NCBI GenBank assembly: GCA_033961575.1
Contig: CM066736.1
Coordinates: 91,086,852-91,150,851, forward strand
Length of the DNA stretch: 64,000 nucleotides
Reading direction: 5' to 3'
Source: Aselliscus stoliczkanus
Lineage: Eukaryota > Chordata > Mammalia > Chiroptera > Hipposideridae
Below are positions 45,025-55,619 of this stretch, piece after piece. The notes under the pieces were generated by a model, which was not told the DNA's origin, made no database searches, and saw only the letters and a program-made list of their open reading frames with translations. The stretch's first letter is position 1. Every line of letters starts with the position of its first letter. The translations under genes and the position numbers were made by a program.

Positions 45025-46747
45025 TTTTTAATTTATTTTATTTTATTATTATTATTATTAGTTACAGATGTACAAAACAATGCAATAGTTATTTTTTTCA
45101 CCCCTTACAAAGTGACTCCCCCATCCCTCCTCCCCTGCCCCCCCACACCCGATATCATACATATCTATTACAATTCCATTGACTCCATCCCAACACTATA
45201 TTCCACATCCCATGACTATACATGTGCTAAATTATAGTTGACATATAATATTGTTCAGTGGCAGCTTCAGATGTACAGTGCAGTGGTAAGGCCACTACGC
45301 TGTCCATGAAGTGGTCTCCCTAAAAGAACATGCATCCGTCTGTTCCCTTAAAAAAATATATTTACAACCTTATTGATTATATTCCCTAAACTGTCTCTTC
45401 TGTCTCTGCAGTAGTATTGTAGTTATCAGTTTATGTTCCCCTTCTCCCTCATGCCCATCCCCATCCCATCCAGCCCTCATCAGTTTTTTCTTTGTGTCTC
45501 TAAGACTATTTCTGTTTACATTGCTCATTTATTCAGTTCTTTAGATTCCACATATAAATGAGATCATATGGTACTTGTCTTTCTCTGACTGACTTAATTC
45601 ACTTAACATAATGCTCTCTAGGTCCATCCATATCATTGCAAATGGTACGATTTCTTTCTTCTCTATAGTTGCATAATATTCCATTGTGTAAATGTACCAC
45701 AGTTTCTTAATCCAGTCATCTACCAATGGGCATTTCGATTGTTTCCAAGTCTTGGCTATTGTAAATAGCGCTGCAATGAACATAGGGGTGCATATATTTT
45801 TTCGAATTAGTGTCTTGGGTTTTTCAGGATAAATGCCTAGGAGTGGAATTGCTGGGTCAAAAGGTAGTTCCATTTCCAGTTTTTTGAGATACCTCCATAC
45901 TGACTTCCATAGTGGCTGCACCAATCTGCAATCCCACCAACAGTGCAGAAGGGTTCCCTTTTCCCCACAGCCCTGCCAGCACTTGTTGTTTGTTGATTTA
46001 TCGATGATAGCCATTCTGACCAAACGGAGGTGGTATCTCATGGTGGTTTTTATTTGCATTTCCCTAATGATCAGTGAGGTTGAACATTTTTTCATATGCC
46101 TGTTGGCCATGTGTATGTCCTCTTTAGAGAAATGTCTCTTCATTTCCTCTGCCCGCTTTTTAATTGGGTTGTTTGTTCTTTTGATGTTGAGTTGTATGAA
46201 TGTTTTATACATTTTGGATATTAACCCCTTATCAGATATATCATTGATAAATATATTCTCCCATTCAGTAGGCTTCCTTTTTGTTTTATTAATGGTTTCC
46301 TTTGTTGTGAAAAAAACTTTTAAGTTTGATATAATCCCATATGTTCATTTTTTACTTCCCTTGCCCGTGGGGATGTATCAGTAAAAATATTGCTCAGGGT
46401 AATATCTGCAAATTTACTCCCAATATTTTCTTCTAGGAGATTTATGGTTTCAGGTCTTACATTTAAGTCTTTAATCCATTTTGAATTTCTTCTTGTATAT
46501 GATGTAAGGAGGTGGTCCAGTTTCAATTTTTTGCATGTGTTAGTCCAATTTTCCCAGCCCCATTTATTAAGTAGACTATCTTTACTCCAGTGTAAATTCT
46601 TGCTTCCATTGTCACAGATTAACTGTCCGTATATACATGGATTTATTTCTGGGGGTCTCTGTTCTGTTCCACTGGTCTATGTGCTTGTTTTTATGCCAGT
46701 ACCATACTGTTTTGATTACTGTAGCCTTGTAGTATGTTTTGATGTCT
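45025..46747 (-). mobile_element. Twin-primed L1, 3' half (minus orientation)
   Basis: T-rich tail at 45,025-45,060, 3' UTR, then the ORF2 C-terminal 223 codons as one open frame (46212-45541), with the cysteine block [18 protein letters not shown]. On the minus strand it begins with the [16 protein letters not shown] segment, exactly where the inverted half ends. The 12-bp duplication gtggatctttta is at 45013-45024. Confidence 0.95.
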
Positions 46748-48343
46748 AGAGAGGAAATAAACAATATAGAGAACAGAAAAACAGTACAAAATATCAACGA
46801 AAGCAAGAGCTCGGTTTCTGAGAAGATAAACAAAATTGACAAACCTCTAGCCAGGCTCATCAAAAAAAAAAAAAAGAGAGAGTGGACTCAAATTAGTAAA
46901 ATCAGGAATGAAAGAGGTGAAATGACTACAGACATCACAGAAATACAAAAACTTTTAAGAAATTACTATGAGCAACTATATGCCAACAAATTTGACAATC
47001 TGGAAGAAATAGATAATTTTCTAGAAGCATACAACCTTCCAAAGCTAACTCGAGAAGACATGGAAAATCTAAATAGTCTGATTACTACCAAGGAAATTGA
47101 ATCAGTAATTGACAAGCTCCCAAAAAACAAAAGCCCTGGACCAGATGGCTTCACAAATGAATTTTATCAAATATTCAAAAAAGAACTATCACCTATTCTT
47201 CTCAAACTATTCCAAAAAATCCAGAAAGAGGGAAGGCTTCCAAATTCTTTTTATGAAGCCACTATCACCCTGATTCCAAAACCAGATAAAGACAGCACAA
47301 AAAAAGGAAAACTATAGGCCAATATCACTGATGAACATAGATGCAAAAATTCTCAATAAAATGTCAGCAAACAGAATTCAGCAATATATTAAGAAGATGA
47401 TACATCATGATCAAGTGGGTTTCACCCCTAGTACACAAGGCTGGTTCAACATCCTTAAATCAATTAATGTGAACACCACATCAACAAAATGAATAATAAA
47501 AATCACATGGTCATATCAACAGATGCAGAAAAAGCATTTGACAAAATCCAACAGCCATTTATGTTAAAAACCCTTAGCAAAGTGGGTATACAGGGATCAT
47601 ATCTCAATATAATAAAAGCCATATATGATAAAACTACATCTAACATCATACACAATGGGGAAAAGCTAAAATTATTCCCCTTAAGATCAGGAACAAGACA
47701 AGGCTGTCCACTTTCTCCTCTTTTATTCAACATAGTGCTGGAAGTTCTAGCCACAGCAATCAGACAACAAAAAGAAATAAAAGGCATCCAAATTGGCAAG
47801 GAAGAAGTAAAATTGTAATTATATGCAGATGACATGATACTGTATATAGAGAACCCCAAAGACTCCATCAAAAAACTATTGGAAATGATAGACAAATTCA
47901 GTAAAGTAGCAGGATATAAAATCAATGTTCAGAAATCAGTGGCATTTTCATATACCAATAATAAACTAACAGAAGGAGAAATTAAGAAAACTGTCCCATT
48001 TACAATTGCTTCAAGAACTATAAAATACCTAGGAATAAATTTAACCAAAGAAGTAAAATATCTGTACTCAGAAAATTATAAGACACTGAAGAAAGAAATC
48101 ATAGAAGATACAAATAAATGGAAACACCTACCATGCTCATGGATAGGATGAATTAATATAGTTAAAATGTCCATACTGCCTACAGCAATATATAGATTCA
48201 ATGCAATTCCTATCAAACTACCAAAGGCATTTTTCACAGAAATAGAGAATATAATCCTAAAACTTATATGGAACCATAAAAGACCCCAAATAGCCTCGGC
48301 AATCCTGAGCAATAAGAACAAAGTCGGGGATATCATGCTACAG
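46748..48343 (+). mobile_element. Twin-primed L1, inverted 5' half (plus orientation)
   Basis: ORF2 reverse transcriptase region in plus orientation, in pieces: [15 protein letters not shown] (46,830), the [17 protein letters not shown] block (47,120), [16 protein letters not shown] (47,510), the catalytic-loop region at 47,820 ([12 protein letters not shown], just after a stop), then [12 protein letters not shown] (48,180). It ends at 48343 in the sequence that immediately precedes the start of the minus half. The second copy of gtggatctttta is at 48344-48355. Confidence 0.95.
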
Positions 48344-48355
48344 GTGGATCTTTTA

Positions 48356-48682
48356 AAAGACACTGTGTAAAGTTTGTTTCTTTAGTGGCCAAACACTCCA
48401 ACTCTAATGCAGCTCCATTTGGATAAGGCTTGGCAAGACCTTGGTTAAGGATTCAATCAGGGGATATTCCCAACTAACCACAGAATCCAGGAGAGGGAGT
48501 AGAAGCAACAGGAAACAAAGAGTCAGTCACACACATAAATGTTTCCATTGTTGTCTGAGATATTAAGAAAAAGGAAAATCAGAATTCATTCCATGTTTAA
48601 AAGTGAAATTTCCTTTCCAGCTTAAAAACAATTTCTGACTTTTATTAACAATTCCAAAGATGAATCTGATCATTTTTACCTC
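48356..48682. other. 3' flank of OR gene 2
   Basis: Host sequence between the L1 and the receptor. No feature seen. Confidence 0.5.
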
Positions 48683-49624
48683 TTACAACCTCCTCAGCAG
48701 TTTCTGGATTCCCTGCTTGATCTCCTTGGTTCTCACACCATAAACAATGGGGTTCAGAGCTGGAGGGATGAGGTGGTGCAGGATGTTGAGCAGGATAGGG
48801 ACATCTGGGGGGATTCTCTTCCTAGCCAGGTTAGTGATGACCAGAACCAGCAGGACTGTGCTGAAGAAGAGGATGAGGATGAAGTGGGAACCACACGTGC
48901 TCAGGGCCTTAGCCATAGCACCCTCAGCCTTGATCCTCAGCACAGCTTTCAGGATAAAGGAGTAGGAGAGAACAATAAGGATGAGATCAGAGCCCAGCAG
49001 GGTCCAGCCGGCCACAAATTGGTAGAGCCGGTTAAAGGTGATGTCATCACAGGAGAGTTTGGACACAGACAGGTTAGTGCAGATGCAGTTCTTGATGATG
49101 TTCTCTGCACAATATCTGAGTCTGGCAGAAAGGATTGGAACAGGAAGTAAAAAGAGGCCATTCCGAGATACAATAAATACTGTAGCCCTAGCCACAAATT
49201 GGTCAGTGATGATGGATGAGTATCGTAATGGGTGGCAGATGGCCACATAGCGGTCATAGGCCATGACCATGAATGTGCAGGACTCCATGGCAAGGAAGCA
49301 GTTCATGATGAACATCTGGAGGAAGCAGGCCGAGAAGCTGATGGACCTGAGGTCAAACCAGAAGATGGCCAGGACCTTGGGGATGACGGTGAGGCAGAGA
49401 ACCATGTCCAACAGAGAGAGGAGGCTGAGCAGGTAGTACATGGGCTCGTGCAGAGAGGCCTCCAGCCGGATGGTGATCAGGAGGGTGGTGTTGGCCCCCA
49501 TGGCCAGGAGGAAGAGGAGGCTGAGGGGCAGGGACAGCCAGTGCTGCCAACTCTGGTAGTTAGGGAAGCAGATGAGGAGGAATTCAGAGACTGGAACAGT
49601 GGAGTAGTTGCTGGGTGAGGCCAT
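48683..49624 (-). CDS. Olfactory receptor, class I, OR56A-like (copy 2), intact
   Basis: 313 codons, same length and same landmarks as the copy at 36,837. A longer reading that begins 18 bases upstream would need TTG as start; the ATG at 49624 (MASPSNYS) matches copy 1 and is chosen. About 17 residues differ from copy 1: two near the N terminus, fifteen between residue 92 and about 215 (around helix 3 to helix 5, the odorant-binding part), and none in the last ~98. It is predicted to couple to the olfactory G protein like other receptors of the family. Confidence 0.95.
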   Translation of the reverse strand: MASPSNYSTVPVSEFLLICFPNYQSWQHWLSLPLSLLFLLAMGANTTLLITIRLEASLHEPMYYLLSLLSLLDMVLCLTVIPKVLAIFWFDLRSISFSACFLQMFIMNCFLAMESCTFMVMAYDRYVAICHPLRYSSIITDQFVARATVFIVSRNGLFLLPVPILSARLRYCAENIIKNCICTNLSVSKLSCDDITFNRLYQFVAGWTLLGSDLILIVLSYSFILKAVLRIKAEGAMAKALSTCGSHFILILFFSTVLLVLVITNLARKRIPPDVPILLNILHHLIPPALNPIVYGVRTKEIKQGIQKLLRRL

Positions 49625-50504
49625 GTAAAGTATCCTGTGCAAGCTAGAAATTACAATCCCCTAAAATGGAGAGCAGAATATATCACCATCAAATGTATAT
49701 TTTTTTCTGATGTAGTAGAACTCAAGTTTTCATTGAGGCTCTTAACCTGTCCCAACGAAATTTTTAAATCATTATCATCATCAATAATCAGTAACATTTA
49801 ACTGAACCTGTATCATGTACTAGGCATGATGCTGAATGTTTACATTCACAATCTCATTTTATCCTTTTAAAAAACACTTAAAAGTAATTAATACTGCTAT
49901 GTTAATTTCACAAACAATAAAAGGATACAGGTAAAGGTGAGCAGCATAGTTTGATCAAAATCAGACAGCCAGTAAGTGGTGGAGCCAGGACTGAGAACCA
50001 GGGAATCCGACTCTAGTGTCCATGCTTCCAGCCACTACACAATATTTAGCCTCAACCAGCACAATGACTTAATTAATCCCCTTCTTCCTTTAGTTTAGAA
50101 GGGATAGCTATATGGAAAGCTCTGTTTAGCAGACTCCATGAAGATCCCAGAAAAGCCCAGCCCTCTACTCCATACAACTGGACAGGGCCTAACTTCAGAA
50201 TTCTTTATTTCAGAAATAATTAGATTAGAGGTAAACCAGCTCTTGCCCCACCCAAAGGCAGTGATTTCTTTCAACCTCAAAGAAGTTTTCTATTTAAAGG
50301 CATAGTGTTTATCATTTTATTGCTGGATTATTTGCTGTTCTTTGTCTTTGTGAAAGTTCAGGAGTATCTCCTTTGTTTTGGGTCCTTTAGAATGGACTGT
50401 GAATTTCCTATTCTGGTGACACAGACAGTGCTGAGAGATACACCAGAGGTTCACCAAAAGCAGAATAGAAGCTAGCTAGTGACTGAGATTTAGGCATATA
50501 AACC
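49625..50504. other. 5' flank of OR gene 2, no gene recognised
   Basis: Includes a stretch like agcagcatagtttgatcaaa and gagccaggactgagaaccag that resembles an ancient MIR-type SINE (49,930-50,040), but I am not certain. Confidence 0.4.
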
Positions 50505-51597
50505 TATATAAGAAGAATCCAACTGTTATCTGTCACCATATACCAAATTAACTCAACACGGATCAAAAACCTAAATATAAGAGCTGAAATAATAAACTGC
50601 ATAGATGAAAACATAGGTACTAAACTTATGAACCTTGGATTCAAAGAGGGTTTTATGAATTTGACCTCAAAAGCAAGGGAAGTAAAAGCTAAAATAAATG
50701 AATGGGACTATATCACACTAAAAAGCTTCTGCACAGCAAAAGAAACCATTGACAAAATAAAGAGGCAACCAACCGAATGGGAGAAGATATTTGCAAACAA
50801 CGCCTCTGCTAAGGGGCTAATATCCAAAATATATAAGGAACTCATACAACTCAACAACAACAAAACAATCCAATTAAAAAATGGACAGGTGTCCTGAATA
50901 GATGTTTCTCCAAAGATGACATACAAATGGCCAATAGGCCCATGAAAAGATGCTCAACATCACTAATTATCAGAGAAATGCAAATAAAAACCACAATGAG
51001 ATATCACCTCACACCAGTTAGAATGCCTATCATCAACAAGACAAATAATAGCAAATGCTGGAGAGGCTGTGGAGAAAAAGGAACCCTTATACACTGTTGG
51101 TGGGAATGCAGATTGGGGCAGCTGCTATGGAAGGCAATGTGGAGGTTCCTCAAAAAATTAAGAATAGAATTAACATATGACCCAGCAATGCTTCTCCTGA
51201 GTATCTACCAAAAAAATATGAAAACATTTATCTGAAAAGATATATGTGCTTCGATATTCATTGCAGCTTTATTTATGGTGGCCAAGACATGGAAACAACC
51301 AAAGTGTCCTTTAATAAATGATTGGATAAAGAAGATGTGGTATGTACACACAATAGAATACTAATCTGACATAAGAAAAGACAAAATAGTGCAATTTGAG
51401 ACAACATGGATGGACCTTGAGATTATTATGGTAAGCAAAATAAATCAGTCAGAAAAAGTTGAGAACCATATGATTTCACTGATTTGTGGGATATAAAACT
51501 GAAAGCAACAAGACAAACAAATAAACAAAAACTCATAGACAATAGTTTAGTGGTTACCAGAGGGTAAAGAGGAAGGAGAGTGGTAGATGAAAAAAAA
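50505..51597 (+). mobile_element. L1 truncated at both ends
   Basis: Plus-strand ORF2 C-terminal region ([22 protein letters not shown] and [18 protein letters not shown]) followed by part of the 3' UTR. It stops at ggtagatgaaaaaaaaatgg, about 150 bases short of the usual 3' end, with nine A residues. This could be an insertion from RNA that ended early. Confidence 0.85.
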
Positions 51598-52511
51598 ATG
51601 GTAAGCTAAATTGTCTATGATTCCTTGTGGCCAGGATCCAATTTTCCTAGCATATAGAATCTATGTCTGTAAACTCATCTGCTTTGATTCCAGTTGTTTC
51701 TCTACTTGGATGCTGTCTTATTGCCCTTACTACTAAACAAAGCACAGAGTAGCCAAGTACTAAGAAGTGTCACAGTAATGGCTGTCACAGCAAAAAAAGA
51801 GGGGAAAAGCCAGAGGGTCATGGCAGGATATGAAATGGAGCCCAGGAGGCATATAATCAGTATATTTGGGATTACTGATCCTGTTCACCTGTCCCATCTG
51901 ATAGTTGCCTGTAGGAGGGTAAAATGTCTATGACAAGGTATCAGACTAACTGCTAGAAAAGATAAGATCCAGGGACTTTCATTTTTAATATCCCAGACTT
52001 TCCAAATACAGAACAAATATATAAACATACACACACAAACTTTCTACCCATTGTAGGGCTTTAAGGAACCAATGATTCATGAGTTAAAACTGGGGTAGGA
52101 ACAATTATAAATCAGCTTTGTCCTGTAGTTTCATATGTGATTATAAAAATGACCCTTAGTGAGAATCAGAAAAATAAGGATAGAAAACGTCTATCTTTTC
52201 TGAAAAGGCTTCTCTTTTCCAATAACCTCAAGTTCTAAATCCTCAGAGTGACTCGATCTATTTGAACAAGTGAGAAAATAGCCAGCCTTCTCAGTAGCCA
52301 GTCTTAATGTTAGGGATACTAGAGTATAGCATGGATCTAGCAAAAAAAACCTTCTGTGAACATAATAAATAGAAGCAAACTGGGGTAGGGGGAAGCACTT
52401 ATAATATAGTTGTTGCTCTAATAAAGATAGTCTTTCAAACAGTGGGATAGGGACAGAAGTACACATGAATGAAACATCCGCTTTGGTTGAAAAGATGGTC
52501 TCAGACAGATA
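51598..52511. other. No gene recognised
   Basis: Host non-coding sequence; nothing identified. Confidence 0.4.
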
Positions 52512-52590
52512 TTGAGTCGTCGGGAAAGTCATGACATAGTTTTTATGTTTTTCAATGCAAAAACATGTCATGACTTTCCCGATGACCCAA
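52512..52590. mobile_element. 79-bp mariner-derived MITE
   Basis: Near-perfect palindrome. The left end is ttgagtcgtcgggaaagtca and the right end is the complement of ttgggtcatcgggaaagtca, with arms of about 30 bp and an AT-rich centre. Flanked by TA on both sides (52510-52511 and 52591-52592). Size and layout are like the ~80-bp MADE1 elements of primates, but the sequence is different. Confidence 0.85.
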
Positions 52591-52592
52591 TA

Positions 52593-53990
52593 CATTCCAA
52601 GACTGGCTCTTATACTCACTCAATGACCCTTACATCTATTTAGACTCTATGGCACTTTGCTGTCTCATTAATGAAGTAGATAAATGATATGTCACATCAG
52701 GTGTTGCTGTGGGTAGGAAAAGGGGCTATCATTTCCTGAGGTCCTATTAGGCCTGGAGATATAGCAAGCTGAAAGCATCAGAGAAGAATATAAAAAACGG
52801 TAACATTCAGATGGGGGAGAAGAGGGATTACCCTTGCAGGCAGTGGTAACAGAAGGAAGGCCTGGTTAGTACAATTAGTATTAGGGGCTGGTAGAGCATA
52901 AGTTTTGGGGGAGAAGGAGGTAGGAGAGCAGAGGTTCCGGAGACAACGTGTAAAGGTGTGCAGTGCCATAAGCAGCCATGTTATGTCCACCTGATCGCAG
53001 GCATTATCACGCACACTGTAAGGAACCACAGAAGATCTGAAACAGGAAAGTGATGTGCTATAGACGGGACAAGGGGGAATCATACAGAAGGTAGGGACTC
53101 TTTTAGAGAGTCCTGAATAGTGTGAAAGACAAGTGATTACCATCTGAACAAATGCCATGCGAGTGGAGAAGAAAGGATACATTCGAGGGGTGGGAAAACT
53201 TCAGGACTTACTGTAAGAAAGGCTGAGGTGGCAGAGGGATACTGGAGTGGAGAATGTCACCAAGGATCTTTGAACTGATAAAGGGAAGAAACGTCCTTTT
53301 CAGACCTCCTATAACACTGATATATTCTCCCAGGTAGTAATACACGTTCAGCTCTCTTTCATAGTCCCTTTTAAATTCTTTAATAGCTGGGACCACTTTT
53401 CCTCTCTCTGTATTCTCTTTAGTGAAGCTGAGGCCTCCTGATCTGAGAAATGAGGGGTTGTTGGCCATCTGGGGCATTATTTTGATCTTCAACACTCCAA
53501 TTCTCTTAGTTTGCATTGACAGACTGATATTCACAAAGGAGGTGTTGTAGTGGTTCTTTGATCTAAGTGCTAAAGAACAAAACGTGGTCCCTGCCAAAAA
53601 GATATTGACAGTCTGGAAAGGTCAGACAAGTCTTGAGTCAACAAAAATTATAACAGAAAAATAAAAGATCCAAGCCCAGCTATGATTGCCTAGAAGAAGT
53701 AATCACCTTGTCTCATAGATGAATTTAGACTATTGCAGAAAGGAAGATTCTGAGCTAGCCAGGCACAGAGTCTGAGAGTCCTAGCCATGATATGCTAGGA
53801 GTCCATGAGCCTACAGAAGATTTGAACCCACAAACCTAGTATAGCCAGAGTGACTCAGCCTCAGCTCTGAATAAAATACCAACCTTAGGTGAGCCTGTGT
53901 CAATCACTCTGTACCAGGATCTAAGCATCTTGGAAACGGGCTTCTACACCAGAGCTTATGGAAAGAGTTCTATTTGTACATACCAGGCTC
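52593..53990. other. No gene recognised
   Basis: A minus-strand open frame of 129 codons (53597-53208) lacks any family I know. No splice-supported exon can be claimed. Confidence 0.35.
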
Positions 53991-53996
53991 CCAGAC

Positions 53997-54100
53997 TCCT
54001 CCCCTCCCCTCCCCTCCCCCCCCCTCCCCTCCCCTCCCCTCTCCTCTCCTCTCCTCTCCTCTCCTTTCCTCTCTTCTCTCTTTTCTTCTCCTCATTATCT
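53997..54100. repeat. (CCCCT)n / (CTCTC)n low-complexity tract
   Basis: Pyrimidine-only repeat of pentamers that grades from C-rich to CT-rich. Open frames through it are artefacts. Confidence 0.95.
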
Positions 54101-55490
54101 TCTTCCTCATAACTTTCCTGGCCCCTACTTGAGACTCACCATCTTCATCAGGCTGTCCTGCTGCTGTTTCTGGCTGTTGAAAAAAGCACCTAACCCAAGG
54201 CCTCCAGAGGCTGATTTTATAGGTTCTGGCTCCGCTATGCCCCCTCCCTCCCCATTGCTCACAGGAGTTGGTGCCCAGGTTAAGTACCTGGGCCCTGAGG
54301 CTTTCTGGTCTATTTCCCAGGAGAGTATATTATAAAAGGCTTATTTCAGCATAGTGAATACAGTGAGTACAGGAGAGATCAAAGGCTCTTGGGGAGTCTA
54401 AGTAAAGAAAAAGGAACTCTGGGGAAAGGAGGGTAAGGAAACTGAGTGATGAGAATCTTTTCAGGAAACATTTCTATGGCTACACCTGGGGAAGAACTGA
54501 ATGACTGTCCTCAGCACTATAACTCTGTGGAGGGAGATGACAGAAACAGCCTCAGCAACCGAAAGAGCATGGATCTCAGAAAAGCATGGTCCTCAAAAGA
54601 GCATGGACCATGGGCATCTGAGGGAGGCAGGGAGCACTTTGTCTGTAAGCCCTTCTCATGCAGTAGGAGCGTCAGTGCTCTGGTCCCAAGCAAATCCCTG
54701 AGTGGCCCTGTTTACACACATGGTCTCATGTCCAAGTTTTACCTTCATGGTTGTACTTTGTGTAAACTGTTTCCCTAGTATGGTTGTAGAAAATGCAACT
54801 GTTACCAATACTCACCTTCCTCAGAGCAACACTTGGCATTGAGTCCTTGGGGAAACAGTGGGATTGTCATCACCTCTCTGCACTGATGAGTAGTAGGACC
54901 TGGAAAATGGCCTCTCCTGTGAAGATTTCTAGATTCTTCTTTGGATAAGGATATTCAGGCAAAATGTAGGATCTTTTGGGCTTTGGGCACAAGAATCTTG
55001 GAGTGAGGAGAAAAAGTGGAGTCTGGTCCTAAGTCTTACACTTTCCTACATGCACCTGCAGGAAGATTTTTCATGTTGGGTTTTGCCATGAAATGGAAGT
55101 CAGAACTGTTCTTTACAGGAAACACAGGATTCATTTAGGCATGTAGTGGTATGGAATAAACTTTCAGTGTGGATCATGAGAAAATGCCCCTAACAAATGT
55201 TTACACTCCAAAACCCTGTTAGCTCTGTTCACATAATTATTCTCTCTTTCTCTGGATCCAGCTGGACAGGTAATTAAACTGGTTACCTCTACTTTATCTA
55301 CTGACACATGTATTGAGATTATCCAAAGCAATTAATTGATCCTTAAAGTAAGAGATGATGATGACCCACTTTGAAGATAAAAAGACAAAATCCTAGTGTC
55401 ATAGTCTAGAGCAGAATAACTTACTTGAGCTTTTTGTAAAAAGAATAGAAGGAAATAGAGAATGGAGTAGAAAGGACATAGGTGGGATAG
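54101..55490. other. No gene recognised
   Basis: Host non-coding sequence; nothing identified. Confidence 0.4.
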
Positions 55491-55506
55491 AAAAAAAAGG
55501 AAAAGA

Positions 55507-55618
55507 GGGCCAGTCGAGTGGCGTGGCGGTTAGGCGCTGGCTTGGGAGGCCAGCGGCCCTGGTTTGGGTCCCACATATGAGGGCCAATGACACTGCCCTC
55601 AAAAAAAAAAAAAAAAAG
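55507..55618 (+). mobile_element. tRNA-derived SINE (copy 3, plus orientation)
   Basis: Head gggccagtcgagtggcgtgg, B-box-like ggtttgggtcccac, tail gacactgccctc and an A-run. Flanks aaaaggaaaagagg and aaaaggagaagagg give a 14-bp duplication with one mismatch. Confidence 0.9.
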
Positions 55619-55619
55619 G

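Noticed and set aside
49625..49642. Longer OR gene 2 with six extra N-terminal residues
   Set aside because: It would start at TTG. The ATG at 49624 matches copy 1 and gives the same 313-codon length.
52191..52619. 142-codon minus-strand frame
   Set aside because: Its N-terminal part is translated from the palindromic MITE; no domain elsewhere.
53208..53597. Possible host gene exon (129-codon frame)
   Set aside because: No recognised family and no supported splice structure, so it was not called.
53997..54100. CRISPR-like tandem array
   Set aside because: It is a simple pentamer repeat without spacers, in a mammalian genome.
53958..54335. Proline/serine-rich open frames near 54 kb
   Set aside because: They run through a CCCCT/CTCTC repeat.
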